Origin: Thermodesulfobacteriota bacterium
GTDB lineage: Bacteria > Desulfobacterota > DSM-4660 > Desulfatiglandales > Desulfatiglandaceae
Direction of reading: 5' to 3'
Length of the DNA: 64,000 nt
Assembly: GCA_028278625.1 (NCBI GenBank)
Contig: JANQDY010000062.1
Coordinates: forward strand, 35,000 to 98,999
Below the pieces are notes generated by a model that was given only the letters and a program-made list of their open reading frames with translations, did not search any database and was not told the DNA's origin. The position numbers were made by a program, and so were the translations under genes. This document shows, piece by piece, positions 17,450 to 26,612 of the stretch (position 1 is its first letter; each line of letters starts with the position of its first letter).

Positions 17450-19218
17450 ACTTGTCCCATCCTATGGTCCTCCATTCTCTCTGGCTGGTCCCGCTGACGG
17501 CGGTTACCTTTCTGGTGCTGTCCCGCAAGCGAGGGCAGGCCCTTGCGCGGTTTGCGGATGCGGAACTGCTCCTGCGCCTGGCGCCCGAGGATTCACGGGG
17601 AAGACGGGTTATGAAGGCGGTTTTGTGTCTTGCGGCCCTTTTATGCATGCTGCTGGCACTGGCAGGGCCCCGCTGGGGCAGCCATTATCAGGAGGTGTCC
17701 CAAAAGGGTGTCGACATCGTGATTGCGCTGGATGTCTCCCCCAGCATGCTGGTTGAAGATGTCAAGCCGGATCGGCTGGAGCGGGCCAAGAGGGAGATCA
17801 CCGATTTTCTAAAAGTGGTGCAGGGGGACCGTGTGGGTCTGGTGGCCTTTTCGGGCGCTGCGTATACCCAGTGTCCCCTGACCCTTGACCATGGTGCATT
17901 GATGATGTTTCTAAATATCTTGCACCCAAACCATATTCCGAAACCCGGAACGGATCTGGGCGCGGCCATTGAGGGTGCCATGAAGGCCTTTGATGTCAAA
18001 TCGGAGACCGACAAGGTCATCCTACTCATTACGGACGGTGAGGATAACGAAGGGCGGGGAATTGAAGCTGCCAGGGCGGCGGCCAGAAAAGGGATTAAGA
18101 TATTTGTCTTCGGCATTGGAGATCCGGCCGGAGGACCTGTCCCCACCTCCGGTGGAAAGGGAGGGTTCATAAAAGATGAAAAGGGTGAGCTGGTCCTGTC
18201 AAAACTGGATGAGGCGGGTTTGCAGAAAATCGCCGCCGTAACCGGTGGCGAGTACGTTCGGTCCATGGCCGGCGATCTGGACCTGGACCTGCTCTATTTT
18301 GACGGTATCAAGCAGAAAACGGATGCCGCCGTTGTGAAAAGCGGCAAAATCAAGGTTTATGAAGAAAAGTTCTTTGTTTTCGCGGCAGCGGCGTTTCTGC
18401 TGTTATTGCTGGAGGGGATGATCGGCCATCTGAGAAGGAGGGCTTCGGGGTTTTTCGTGGCATTTTTTCTTCTCCTTCACGCACAGGGCTATTGCGCGGA
18501 AAATCCGGATGAGCTTTATGAAAAAGGACGCTTTGAAGAAGCGGCGAAAGGGTATGCGGAGCAGGATATGGATAACCCTCGCGATATTCGCTACCGTTAC
18601 AACAGGGGTTGCGCCGATTATCAGGCCTCTGATTTCAAAGGGGCCATGGCGGCCTTTAAAAGCGTTTTAAAACGCACGGAAGATCCGAAGACCCTTAACA
18701 AGGCAGTCTTCAACCTGGGTAACGCCGCTTTTAAGCAAGGTGATTTTGCCTCTGCCAAAGCCTACTTTCAGCAGGCCATTATAATGGATCCGGCCAACCA
18801 AAACGCGAGATATAACCTCGAATTGACATTGAGGGAATTGGAAAAGCAGAAAAAACAGCAAGAGGAGAAAGCAAAAGAACAGCAGAAGAATCAAAAGAAA
18901 GAAGGCTCCCAAAAAGAGAAGCAGGATGCAAAGGAGGCGTCGTCTGCCGATCAAACCCAACAGGAGGAACCGGAACGGAAAGAAGACCGGAAAAAGGAGA
19001 AGGATAGAGAAGAGGCATCAAAGAATGCGGGTGACAAAAATTCCGGTGAGGCCAAAGAACCCGAAGCCCAAAAGCCCGAACCGGTTCCCGTCGTTCCAAT
19101 GGAGAAACAAAAGGCCCAAGCGTTACTGGACAACATCAAAGAGGATCGTGCCAGGTTTTTGAAGTATCAGGTTCCTGAAACAAAGCCCCCTGGAAAACCT
19201 TCGGGAAAGGGATGGTGA
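17446..19218 (+). CDS. batB: BatB-BatC fusion: VWA domain plus TPR domain and charged tail
   Basis: A 590-residue protein. Residues 1-330 match BatB: membrane segments at about 10-26 and 57-74, a VWA domain with MIDAS DVSPS at 96-100, GTDLGAAI and LLITDGEDNEGRG, and a third membrane segment at 310-326. A second hydrophobic segment (335-349) leads to TPR repeats at about 355-460 (FEEAAKGYAEQD, FKGAMAAFKSVL, FASAKAYFQQAIIMDP) as in BatC. Residues 462-545 are an extremely Lys/Glu/Gln-rich stretch. BatB and BatC are separate genes in many bacteria; here they are one chain, with the TPR part placed outside the membrane after two closing segments. Confidence 0.88.
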   Translation: MNLSHPMVLHSLWLVPLTAVTFLVLSRKRGQALARFADAELLLRLAPEDSRGRRVMKAVLCLAALLCMLLALAGPRWGSHYQEVSQKGVDIVIALDVSPSMLVEDVKPDRLERAKREITDFLKVVQGDRVGLVAFSGAAYTQCPLTLDHGALMMFLNILHPNHIPKPGTDLGAAIEGAMKAFDVKSETDKVILLITDGEDNEGRGIEAARAAARKGIKIFVFGIGDPAGGPVPTSGGKGGFIKDEKGELVLSKLDEAGLQKIAAVTGGEYVRSMAGDLDLDLLYFDGIKQKTDAAVVKSGKIKVYEEKFFVFAAAAFLLLLLEGMIGHLRRRASGFFVAFFLLLHAQGYCAENPDELYEKGRFEEAAKGYAEQDMDNPRDIRYRYNRGCADYQASDFKGAMAAFKSVLKRTEDPKTLNKAVFNLGNAAFKQGDFASAKAYFQQAIIMDPANQNARYNLELTLRELEKQKKQQEEKAKEQQKNQKKEGSQKEKQDAKEASSADQTQQEEPERKEDRKKEKDREEASKNAGDKNSGEAKEPEAQKPEPVPVVPMEKQKAQALLDNIKEDRARFLKYQVPETKPPGKPSGKGW

Positions 19219-19219
19219 T

Positions 19220-20992
19220 ATGAAGCGGCCCGCCGTCACCCTGATTTTCTTATCAATTCTCATTTTCATGGCCCATACGGCCGTTGCGGCGGTCTCCGTG
19301 ACTTTGGAGCTGGACCGAAATGAGACGACCCTAAAAGAGCCCGTGACGCTACGAGTACGCGTATCCGGGGCCAGGAGCAGTGACGCGCCCCCGGTCATCC
19401 AGGGCCTTGAGCGGTTTCATGTGACCCGTGGGGGAAGCGCCAGCCGGGTCGAGATCGTAAACGGCCAGTATCATTCAGGCGTTGATTTCACCTACTACAT
19501 CCAGCCCAAGGAAAAGGGCGTATTCAAAGTGGGTCCCGCCAAAATCGAAGTGGACGGCAAAACCTGGCCGAGCAACGTCGCCACCCTTAAGGTGACCGAT
19601 GGCGGCAGCGCGTCGGGATCTCAGAAAGACCCCGTCTTTCTCAGGGCGAAACTGGGTTTAGAGAAAGCGTACGTGGAACAACAGGTCCCCTATGTTTTGA
19701 GACTGTATCTTCGTACCAACGTGAGCGACATTTCCCTCGATCTTCCCGAAACAGGTGACCTTTCCTTTCGCCAGCGAGAAAAACCAAAAGAATATCAATC
19801 GGTTATTGATGGAGTTCCTTGCCGGGTTCTGGAGGTTTCATACGGGGTCGTGCCCCTAAAGCCGGGCAGTTACACCATTTTGCCCGCCCGGATGGGGATG
19901 ACCGTGTACAGTCATCAAAAAAGAAGGCAAAGAGGTCTTTTTGATGACCCCTTTTTTGGTAGTGTTCTCAGGACAGGTCGGCCCCTCACCGTCAAGAGTG
20001 AACCGCTTGTGCTGGAAGTACTCCCTTTTCCCGAACAAGGAAAACCCGGCCGTTTTAGCGGTCTCGTGGGGCAGTTTGAAATTGAAGCGAATCTTTCCGG
20101 TTTCGAAGTTTCCGTTGGGGATTCCGTGACCCTCACGGTCCGTCTTTGGGGAGATGGCAACGCCAACCGATTACCGGATTTGAAAATGCCAGCCATGGAT
20201 CACTTTAAGACCTATGCGGATGAGCCCGTATTCGAAGTCAAACCTGGCATGAACGGGCTTATGGGTTCCAAAACCATGAAATGGGCACTGGTGCCCGATC
20301 AGCCGGGCAATTACACCGTTCCGCCCTTCGGTGTCAGTTATTTTGATCCGAAGAAGAGAATCTACCACACCATCAGAACGAAACCGCTGGTCTTGAAAGT
20401 GCTCCCTGGAAAAGAGGAGAGCCTTGTTGCTTCCCAGGAAATGAAAACGGCTGGCGAACCTTCAAACAACTTGAAACGGGAAGTCAAGGAAATCGGGCAT
20501 GATATCCTCCCCATCCGTACCTCAACTGCTGATATAAAGATAAATAAATGGTTTTCTACAAAAAAAATGACAAGTCAACATCTGCTCCGTTGGGTTGTTC
20601 TCCTGGTCCCATTGTTGGTCTATGGAGGCGTTCTTCTGGTATTGCAATATCATAAGAAATCTGGTCAGGCTATCTACGCACAGCGGGCCAGGCGGGCGGC
20701 CGGCAATTTCATGAGAGAGTGCCCACAGAGTGAAGAAGATGCAGACGGCATGATGACCGCCGTACGGGAGTACATCAACAATCGTTTCCAATTATCCATG
20801 GGATCTCTGACCCCCGATGAAGTGCCGGGACTGCTGGTTGAAAAAGGGGTGGAGCCCCATACGGCAAAAGATCTTCAAACGGCGCTGGAGGAGCTTGAGG
20901 CTCTGATTTATGCCGACGGGGAAGCAACCTGCGGGGCCTTGGGCCGGCGCATTTCAGAAATCATCAAACGGATCGAAAAGGAGCTTCGGTGA
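19220..20992 (+). CDS. batD: BatD-like protein
   Basis: A 590-residue exported protein: signal sequence at about 1-24 (LIFLSILIFMAHTAVAAV), a long periplasmic region of repeated immunoglobulin-like beta domains (about 25-440; VTLRVRVSGAR, FTYYIQPKEKGVFKVGPAKIEVDG, and QFEIEANLSGFEVSVGDSVTLTV patterns), one membrane segment near 458-476, and a cytoplasmic tail. Size and order are those of BatD. It starts 1 base after the BatB-BatC stop and its stop overlaps the batE GTG start. Confidence 0.88.
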   Translation: MKRPAVTLIFLSILIFMAHTAVAAVSVTLELDRNETTLKEPVTLRVRVSGARSSDAPPVIQGLERFHVTRGGSASRVEIVNGQYHSGVDFTYYIQPKEKGVFKVGPAKIEVDGKTWPSNVATLKVTDGGSASGSQKDPVFLRAKLGLEKAYVEQQVPYVLRLYLRTNVSDISLDLPETGDLSFRQREKPKEYQSVIDGVPCRVLEVSYGVVPLKPGSYTILPARMGMTVYSHQKRRQRGLFDDPFFGSVLRTGRPLTVKSEPLVLEVLPFPEQGKPGRFSGLVGQFEIEANLSGFEVSVGDSVTLTVRLWGDGNANRLPDLKMPAMDHFKTYADEPVFEVKPGMNGLMGSKTMKWALVPDQPGNYTVPPFGVSYFDPKKRIYHTIRTKPLVLKVLPGKEESLVASQEMKTAGEPSNNLKREVKEIGHDILPIRTSTADIKINKWFSTKKMTSQHLLRWVVLLVPLLVYGGVLLVLQYHKKSGQAIYAQRARRAAGNFMRECPQSEEDADGMMTAVREYINNRFQLSMGSLTPDEVPGLLVEKGVEPHTAKDLQTALEELEALIYADGEATCGALGRRISEIIKRIEKELR

Positions 20993-21768
20993 AATATCGG
21001 TTGCCCATTTGCTTTTTCTTCATCTTTTTCTTGCTGGCCATGCCGGTTTTCGGGCAGGAATCCCACAAAGAAAAGGTGTGGGAGGAGGTTTTCTACGAGG
21101 CCAACCAGGATTACCGGAAAGGAGAATTTAAAAAAGCGGCTGAGGGCTACCAGCAATTGATCCGGATGGGATATGATTCGCCCGTCATCCAGTACAACCT
21201 GGGGAACACCTGGTTCAGGATGCATCAGTTGGGCAGGGCCATAGCAGCCTACGAACGGGCCCGAATTGCCATGCCCAGGGACGCGGACCTCAATTACAAC
21301 CTGGCCCACGCCCAAGACCAGTTGGTAGATGCCATTCCCCCTTCAAAAGGGTTTTTCAGCATGGCGTTTTTCTGGCTCTCCTCCGTCAGCCCCGGCGAAC
21401 TGTTTTGGTCTTTTGCCGCACTCAATCTACTCCTTTGGACGGCGCTTCTGATCCGCCTTTTCCATCGGCCCGAGTGGCTTTTCTACAGTTTGGTGCTGTT
21501 GCTTTGCCTCTGGATCATAACCGGGCTTTCCTTTGGTATCAAATGGGTCCAGGTTCACGATGATAACCGTGGGGTTATTCTGAAAGAGGAAGTGGCGGTT
21601 CTGGCAGGGCCCCATGAAGGGGACACGGTGCTGTTCAAGCTCCATGAAGGGGCCATTGTTAAGCAGGAACGGGCGGAAGGAAAATGGCGTCTTATCAGAC
21701 TGCCGGACAAAAAGCGGGGATGGCTGCGCGAGGAAGGATTGGAACTGATTGCCCAAAACCCTCATTAG
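20989..21768 (+). CDS. batE: BatE-like TPR and SH3-domain protein
   Basis: A 259-residue protein with a GTG start overlapping the batD stop (GTGA). It has a signal sequence, TPR repeats at about 30-110 (FYEANQDYRKGEFKKAAEGYQQL, YNLGNTWFRMHQLGRAIAAYERA), two membrane segments at about 143-185, and a C-terminal bacterial SH3-like domain (AVLAGPHEGDTVLFKLHEG...GWLREEGLELI). Last gene of the MoxR/Bat operon. The TPR and SH3 parts point to protein-protein contacts rather than catalysis. Confidence 0.85.
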   Translation: MKYRLPICFFFIFFLLAMPVFGQESHKEKVWEEVFYEANQDYRKGEFKKAAEGYQQLIRMGYDSPVIQYNLGNTWFRMHQLGRAIAAYERARIAMPRDADLNYNLAHAQDQLVDAIPPSKGFFSMAFFWLSSVSPGELFWSFAALNLLLWTALLIRLFHRPEWLFYSLVLLLCLWIITGLSFGIKWVQVHDDNRGVILKEEVAVLAGPHEGDTVLFKLHEGAIVKQERAEGKWRLIRLPDKKRGWLREEGLELIAQNPH

Positions 21769-21862
21769 CAGAACGCCGCCAAGTCCCCAGGGAAAATGGC
21801 ATGAGGGTAAACCACAAGTAACGCTTAGGGTAAGGATCTTTGCTGAAAGATGGGCTTTGATC

Positions 21863-21897
21863 GTGATGGGGCCCTGGCTAGGGCCCCTGTGAATCAC
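21863..21897. terminator. possible convergent terminator between batE and ilvE
   Basis: GGGGCCCT-GGCT-AGGGCCCC (21868-21887) is a perfect 8-bp stem, extended by GTGAT/ATCAC with a bulge. On the plus strand it is followed by CTTTATTTTTT after a few bases. It overlaps the last codon of ilvE, so it may serve mainly the plus-strand operon. T-tract placement is imperfect. Confidence 0.45.
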
Positions 21898-22967
21898 TTT
21901 ATTTTTTCGACCCATCCGTAAGGATCGGGTTTTTGGCAATACTGGATGGCAACGATTTCATCATAGAGTTTCTGGCTCAATTCACCCATGTTTCCGCCGG
22001 CCACAACGTAATCCTTTTCTTTGAAGGTGATCTGGCCCACCGGAGAGATGACGGCTGCCGTACCGGTACCGAACGCTTCCTTGAGCCTGCCGGTTTCGGC
22101 CGCGGCAATGACTTCATCAATGGCAAGAGATCTCTCCGTCATCTTCATGCCCCAGTCCTTCACGATTTTAATGACGGAATCCCTGGTCACGCCCGGAAGA
22201 ATGCTTCCGTTCAGCGGTGCGGTGATGACTTCATCGTCAATGCGGAAAAACATGTTCATGGTACCCACTTCTTCAATGAATTTACGTTCCGCCGCATCCA
22301 GCCAGAGGACCTGAGTGAATCCCTTCTCTTTGGCCTCTTCGGCGGCAAGAAGACTGGCTGCGTAATTGGCCGCTGTTTTGGCTTCTCCCGTGCCGCCGAT
22401 GGAGGCGCGTACAAAAAAGTCCTCCACATAGATCTTCACGGGATTTAATCCCTCTTTATAGTAAGCGCCCACCGGGCCGATGATAATGAAGAAGAGATAA
22501 TTCTTCGCGGGACGGACCCCCAGATGCGGTTCGGTGGCGATCATGGTCGGCCTTATGTAAAGTGAGGTGCCGGCGCTTCTGGGAATCCAGTCCTGGTCCA
22601 GGAGGATCAGTTGTTTCATCCCTTCCATGGCCTCGGCCGCATCCACTTCAGGCATGCAGAGCCGTGCCGCCGAACGGTTGAGACGTTCAAAATTCTCTTT
22701 GGCCCGAAATAGCGCGATGCCGCCATCTCCGATCCCATAGGCTTTTAGGCCCTCGAATATCTCCTGGCCATAATGAATGCCCATGGCGGCAGGATCAATG
22801 GAAAGAGGACCATAGGGTACGATGCGCGAATTGAACCAGCCCTTTGAAACGTCATAATCCATCAGAAACATGTGGTCTGTGGTGATATCTCCGAATCCAA
22901 GTTTGGATTCATCAGCGGGTTTTGGTTTCATCTGGTCAGGCGTTGCCGCCGAAATTTCTATGCTCAT
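21894..22967 (-). CDS. ilvE: branched-chain amino acid aminotransferase
   Basis: A 357-residue fold-type IV PLP enzyme. Seen are HYGQEIFEGLKAY (about 65-77), the PLP lysine K197 in GGTGEAKTAANYAASLL, and EEVGTMNMFF. These features and the length fit the larger (eukaryote-like, BCAT) bacterial IlvE type. It transaminates leucine, isoleucine and valine with 2-oxoglutarate as acceptor, in the cytoplasm. A GGAG-containing ribosome site precedes ATG 22967. It is separate from the DUF362 gene upstream by about 150 bases and points towards the Bat operon. Confidence 0.95.
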   Translation of the reverse strand: MSIEISAATPDQMKPKPADESKLGFGDITTDHMFLMDYDVSKGWFNSRIVPYGPLSIDPAAMGIHYGQEIFEGLKAYGIGDGGIALFRAKENFERLNRSAARLCMPEVDAAEAMEGMKQLILLDQDWIPRSAGTSLYIRPTMIATEPHLGVRPAKNYLFFIIIGPVGAYYKEGLNPVKIYVEDFFVRASIGGTGEAKTAANYAASLLAAEEAKEKGFTQVLWLDAAERKFIEEVGTMNMFFRIDDEVITAPLNGSILPGVTRDSVIKIVKDWGMKMTERSLAIDEVIAAAETGRLKEAFGTGTAAVISPVGQITFKEKDYVVAGGNMGELSQKLYDEIVAIQYCQKPDPYGWVEKIK

Positions 22968-23119
22968 TCTCTTCTCCTTAATATTAACGCCAACTCATAA
23001 CACCGATGACACATACCACAAGGCGCATCCAAAGACAAGCAACCGTTACAAAAAAGGGGATTTCTTCATTAGTGCCAAACAGAAATGCGGAAAGGGGCCA
23101 TTCCCAGAATGGAAACCCA

Positions 23120-24229
23120 TCAAATGGCAATCAATTCGTAATTTCGATTTCCCAGTCCGATTTTTTCGCCGTGGTCCAGTTGAATGGTCCAGTCCACTTT
23201 GGGGTATACGGCGCGAAATTTGTCCTCACCCGGTTTCAGTTCGGTTTTAAGGCAACTTGCGGCAACCCCCGTCTGCTGATTCACAAGATCCGCTGAGGCC
23301 TGGTCGATGGCAATGGGGTCCTTTGAGGCCACAATCCCCACATCATGGACGATGGGCGCATCGCTGTGTCCGTAACAGTCGCAAGCAGGTGAAATATCGG
23401 TTAGGAAATTGATGAAAAAGGCGTTCTTTTCTTTTCCCTTGAGAGCGGCCAGAGCGTACTCGGTCATCTTCTTCTGAAGGCGTGGTACATCCTTGCTCCA
23501 GCTCACATCGACCGCTTCGTTGGGACAAATAAGGATGCATTCCCCGCAACCCACGCATTTTTCAACATCAATGGCGGCTTTTTTCTTTACGAGAGAAATG
23601 GCGATGCTGGCACAATGATTTACGCAGTCCCCGCATCCGATGCACTTCTTCTTTTTGACCTTGGGGGATACGTCGGAATGCTGAACCATTTTTCCTTTTC
23701 TGGAGGCGCACCCCATTCCGAGGTTCTTGAGGGCCCCCCCAAAACCGGTCAATTCGTGGCCCTTAAAATGGGCCACACTGATCAATCCGTCCGCTTCGGC
23801 GATATCTCTGGCGACATAAGCCGTCTGGATGATCTTTTGGTGAATAGGGACCTCCTTGTGACTGGCACCCCGAATACCGTCAGCAATGATGACGGGCGCG
23901 CCCACCACTGAAAAGGCAAATCCGTTCAAAACGGCCGTGTGCAGGTGAGAAACGCTGTTGCCCCTTGTTCCTGCGTAAAGGGTATTGGCGTCGGTCAAGA
24001 AAGGATCTGCTCCAAGTGCCTTAAGGCGATCTACAATGGTTCTCAAGAAATTGGGGCGGACAAATGCGGCGTTTCCCATTTCGCCGAAGTGCAATTTAAC
24101 GGCAACCAGGCTTCTTTCCGTTACGGTTTCATCCATGGCGGCCTCATCCAGAAGGCGATTCAGCTTCAGAAAGATGTTCTCTTTAACGGATGTTCTGAGA
24201 TTTGAAAAAAAAACCTTGCTTGCGGCCAT
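23120..24229 (-). CDS. DUF362 protein with two 4Fe-4S motifs
   Basis: A 369-residue cytoplasmic protein. The DUF362 part carries LVAVKLHFGEMGNAAFVRP near residue 42 and VAHFKGHELTGFGGALKNLGMG near 155. Two ferredoxin motifs, CIGCGDCVNHC and CVGCGECILICP, follow at about 194-230, and a DUF362 tail (DVGIVASKDPIAIDQAS) ends it. The family is common in anaerobes and its function is not established; an electron-transfer role is inferred from the clusters. Divergent from the rhodanese/thioredoxin genes to its right. Confidence 0.9.
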   Translation of the reverse strand: MAASKVFFSNLRTSVKENIFLKLNRLLDEAAMDETVTERSLVAVKLHFGEMGNAAFVRPNFLRTIVDRLKALGADPFLTDANTLYAGTRGNSVSHLHTAVLNGFAFSVVGAPVIIADGIRGASHKEVPIHQKIIQTAYVARDIAEADGLISVAHFKGHELTGFGGALKNLGMGCASRKGKMVQHSDVSPKVKKKKCIGCGDCVNHCASIAISLVKKKAAIDVEKCVGCGECILICPNEAVDVSWSKDVPRLQKKMTEYALAALKGKEKNAFFINFLTDISPACDCYGHSDAPIVHDVGIVASKDPIAIDQASADLVNQQTGVAASCLKTELKPGEDKFRAVYPKVDWTIQLDHGEKIGLGNRNYELIAI

Positions 24230-24390
24230 TCAGGTATTCCTCCCCATGAAGTATTTGTGGGCAAAACCGCCTCTTTGCCAGCCAGCATTTTTCATTGACA
24301 AACATACGGTACTGGATTATTTGTTTATACTCAAGTTTTAAAGGGCGCCTAATACGGATAGTAATTCCATCCTTATCAGAAGACAACAGA

Positions 24391-25011
24391 ATGAACCGAA
24401 AAATTCTCTTTAGCGGTGTCATTTTCATGGTGCTCCTGCTGACGTTCTTTGTGAACGCCCAAGCCGAGGAGCCAAAGCAAATATTGAGCATTGAGGCGTA
24501 TGATATGCTCAACACCGTCCCCGACACGTACCTCATCGATGTCAGAACGAGGCCAGAGTACCAATTTGTGGGCCACCCCATCAATGCCTATCTTTTTCCG
24601 TATCTTTTTTGGGAGGGCCGTCTCTCAAAGGACGGGGATCGTTATGAATATGATATGGGCAAAAAGAACAAGGCGTTTATCAAAGAGATCGGCAAGTTGT
24701 TTAAAAAGACCGATAACCTCCTGATCCTCTCAAGGGACGGAACCAGGAGCGCCCTTGCGGCGAAAGATTTGATGGATGCCGGGTACAAGAAGGTATATGA
24801 AGTGGAAGACGGTTTTGAAGGGTCGCAGTTTCCGGTTTTTAAAGACCAACACAAAAACAAATTTTACCGCCAGTTGGCAAAGCGAAACAAGATTTACAGT
24901 TTCAATCACAGAAGACACTACGGGTGGCAATGGTGGGGGCTTCCTTGGACCTACGAGATAGATCCAAAGTATGCATATCCCCCTGATTTGGAGCCATCCA
25001 AAAGGAAATAG
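24391..25011 (+). CDS. exported rhodanese-like protein lacking the catalytic Cys
   Basis: A 206-residue protein starting at ATG 24391, which begins at the signal peptide (ILFSGVIFMVLLLTFFVNAQA). A rhodanese fold follows: YLIDVRTRPEYQFVGHP and a LILSRDGTRSALAAKDLMDAGYKKVYEVEDGFEG active-site region. The loop position that normally holds Cys (CxxGxR) is Ser here (SRDGTR), so sulfur transfer of the usual type is not expected. The C-terminal 40 residues are aromatic-rich (GWQWWGLPW) and not part of the rhodanese domain. It is 11 bases from the small gene and probably co-transcribed with trxA. Confidence 0.85.
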   Translation: MNRKILFSGVIFMVLLLTFFVNAQAEEPKQILSIEAYDMLNTVPDTYLIDVRTRPEYQFVGHPINAYLFPYLFWEGRLSKDGDRYEYDMGKKNKAFIKEIGKLFKKTDNLLILSRDGTRSALAAKDLMDAGYKKVYEVEDGFEGSQFPVFKDQHKNKFYRQLAKRNKIYSFNHRRHYGWQWWGLPWTYEIDPKYAYPPDLEPSKRK

Positions 25012-25022
25012 GGAGGTAGGAA

Positions 25023-25205
25023 ATGGATTCAGAAGAACTGATTGCGTTGATGAACCAGGTTGAAGAAAAGGGAATCGAATGGGACACGGTGAAAGAGAAG
25101 ATCAAGGTTCCCTATCAGGTGTTGAAGCTCTACACGAATTCCGGGCCCATACCGGTCACCATTGAGAAGAATCTTAAGAAACTGCTCGAAGAAGAGGACG
25201 GGTAG
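25023..25205 (+). CDS. 60-residue conserved-looking small protein
   Basis: Short acidic, helical-looking protein (ELIALMNQVEEKGIEWDTV; KNLKKLLEEEDG). A strong ribosome site (GGGAGG) sits just ahead of ATG 25023, and it fits neatly between the rhodanese-like gene and trxA in the same direction, which argues for a real gene. No family is recognised. The sequence has no Cys, no signal peptide and no membrane segment; it may be a small regulatory or adaptor protein, but nothing proves it. Confidence 0.7.
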   Translation: MDSEELIALMNQVEEKGIEWDTVKEKIKVPYQVLKLYTNSGPIPVTIEKNLKKLLEEEDG

Positions 25206-25260
25206 CGATCGAACAAAACAAAGAGACTGCCCACCCCCGGTGGAGCGGAAGGAGTGAATA

Positions 25261-25584
25261 ATGTCTGATGTGTTGCAGGTTACAGATGGGGATTTTGAAG
25301 AGCAGATCATTAAGTCGGAATTGCCCGCAATGGTCGATTTTTGGGCGGAATGGTGCGGACCCTGTAAAATTGTCGGACCGACTGTTGAAGAATTGGCAAA
25401 GGAATATGAGGGCAAGGTAAAGATCGCCAAGATGGATGTGGACAAGAATCGTGAAACGCCAACACGATTTGGCATCAGGAATATCCCCACCCTCATCCTG
25501 TTTAAGAACGGAGAGGTGTTCCAGACCATTGTGGGGGCCCATCCAAAGAGCCACCTTGAAGAGGAATTAAAAAAACTTCTCTAG
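25261..25584 (+). CDS. trxA: thioredoxin
   Basis: A 107-residue thioredoxin with the canonical active site WAEWCGPCKI (Cys about 33 and 36), the cis-Pro region RNIPTLILFKNGE, and full family length. It reduces protein disulfides in the cytoplasm and is recycled by the thioredoxin reductase encoded about 90 bases downstream. GGAAGGAG precedes the start. A rho-independent terminator lies between trxA and trxB, so trxA may be expressed partly apart from trxB. Confidence 0.96.
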   Translation: MSDVLQVTDGDFEEQIIKSELPAMVDFWAEWCGPCKIVGPTVEELAKEYEGKVKIAKMDVDKNRETPTRFGIRNIPTLILFKNGEVFQTIVGAHPKSHLEEELKKLL

Positions 25585-25604
25585 CAATGGACAAAGCAGA
25601 TGCC

Positions 25605-25636
25605 AACCCGCCAAACAGTATCCGGCGGGTTTTTTA
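25605..25636 (+). terminator. rho-independent terminator after trxA
   Basis: AACCCGCC (25605-25612), an 11-base loop, GGCGGGTT (25624-25631), then a run of T. Perfect 8-bp stem directly after the trxA stop. Confidence 0.85.
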
Positions 25637-25674
25637 TTGATAGCTAAACGGTTACGCTGGAGTTTTTGGAAGCA

Positions 25675-26595
25675 ATGGAAGATCTCATTATTATTGGCGG
25701 CGGCCCGGCAGGCCTGACAGCCGGCCTGTATGCCGCAAGGGCGCGCCTCAAAACGGTACTCCTTGAAAAGCTGGCGCCCGGCGGTCAGATGATGAACACG
25801 GATTGGATCGAAAACTATCCGGGGTTTCCGGACGGTCTTTCAGGGTTTGAACTGGTGGATCGAATGAAACGCCAAGCGGAAAATTTTGGTCTCAGAATAG
25901 AGAGCAAAGAAGTGGTTCGCCTCGATTTGACACCTGAGAAGAAGATGGTCATCACGGGCCAGGAGACCCTGGAAACAAAGGCCCTGATTCTGACCACCGG
26001 TGCATCTCCGAAAAAGCTGGGAATTGAGGGCGAAGGATTGCTGACAGGTAAAGGGGTTTCCTACTGCGCTACCTGTGATGGACCTTTTTACCGGGACCAA
26101 GAGGTGGCGGTCATCGGGGGAGGGGACACGGCCGTGGAAGAGGCGCTCTTTCTCACCAAATTTGCCAGTCGCATATACCTTGTGCACCGAAGGGATGAAC
26201 TGCGAGCCACGAAACTGCTTCAGGAACGTGTGAAAGCTGCCGAAAAGGTGACACCGGTGTGGGACTCGGTGCCTGTGCGGATTCTGGGGCAGACAGGTGT
26301 CGAAGGGGTGGAACTTAAGAATGTCAAAACCAATGAATTATCCACCCTTGGAGTGGAAGGTGTGTTCGTATTTATCGGCTACGATCCCAGCAATGATCTT
26401 CTGGCCGATCTCCCTTTTGATTTGGACGAATTTGGTTTCGTGAAAACAGACGACAATATGCAAACCGCTATCCCAGGGGTTTTTGCGGCGGGCGATATCC
26501 GGTCTAAAATACTCAGACAGGTTAGCACCGCTGTTGGTGATGGCGCCAATGCTGCCTTTGCGGCCGAAAAGTATATTGAAGGGTATGAAGTATGA
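25675..26595 (+). CDS. trxB: thioredoxin reductase
   Basis: A 306-residue low-molecular-weight flavoprotein. FAD site IIGGGPAGLTAGLYAARA at the N-terminus, redox-active CATC (VSYCATCDGPF) near residue 135, NADPH site IGGGDTAVEEALFL, and the closing FAD-binding FAAGDIRSKILRQVSTAVGDGANAA. ATG 25675 is preferred over the TTG nine bases upstream. It uses NADPH (or another reductant) to reduce thioredoxin. The next gene starts at its stop. Confidence 0.95.
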   Translation: MEDLIIIGGGPAGLTAGLYAARARLKTVLLEKLAPGGQMMNTDWIENYPGFPDGLSGFELVDRMKRQAENFGLRIESKEVVRLDLTPEKKMVITGQETLETKALILTTGASPKKLGIEGEGLLTGKGVSYCATCDGPFYRDQEVAVIGGGDTAVEEALFLTKFASRIYLVHRRDELRATKLLQERVKAAEKVTPVWDSVPVRILGQTGVEGVELKNVKTNELSTLGVEGVFVFIGYDPSNDLLADLPFDLDEFGFVKTDDNMQTAIPGVFAAGDIRSKILRQVSTAVGDGANAAFAAEKYIEGYEV

Positions 26596-26612
26596 TCAAG
26601 AGAGGTATGATC

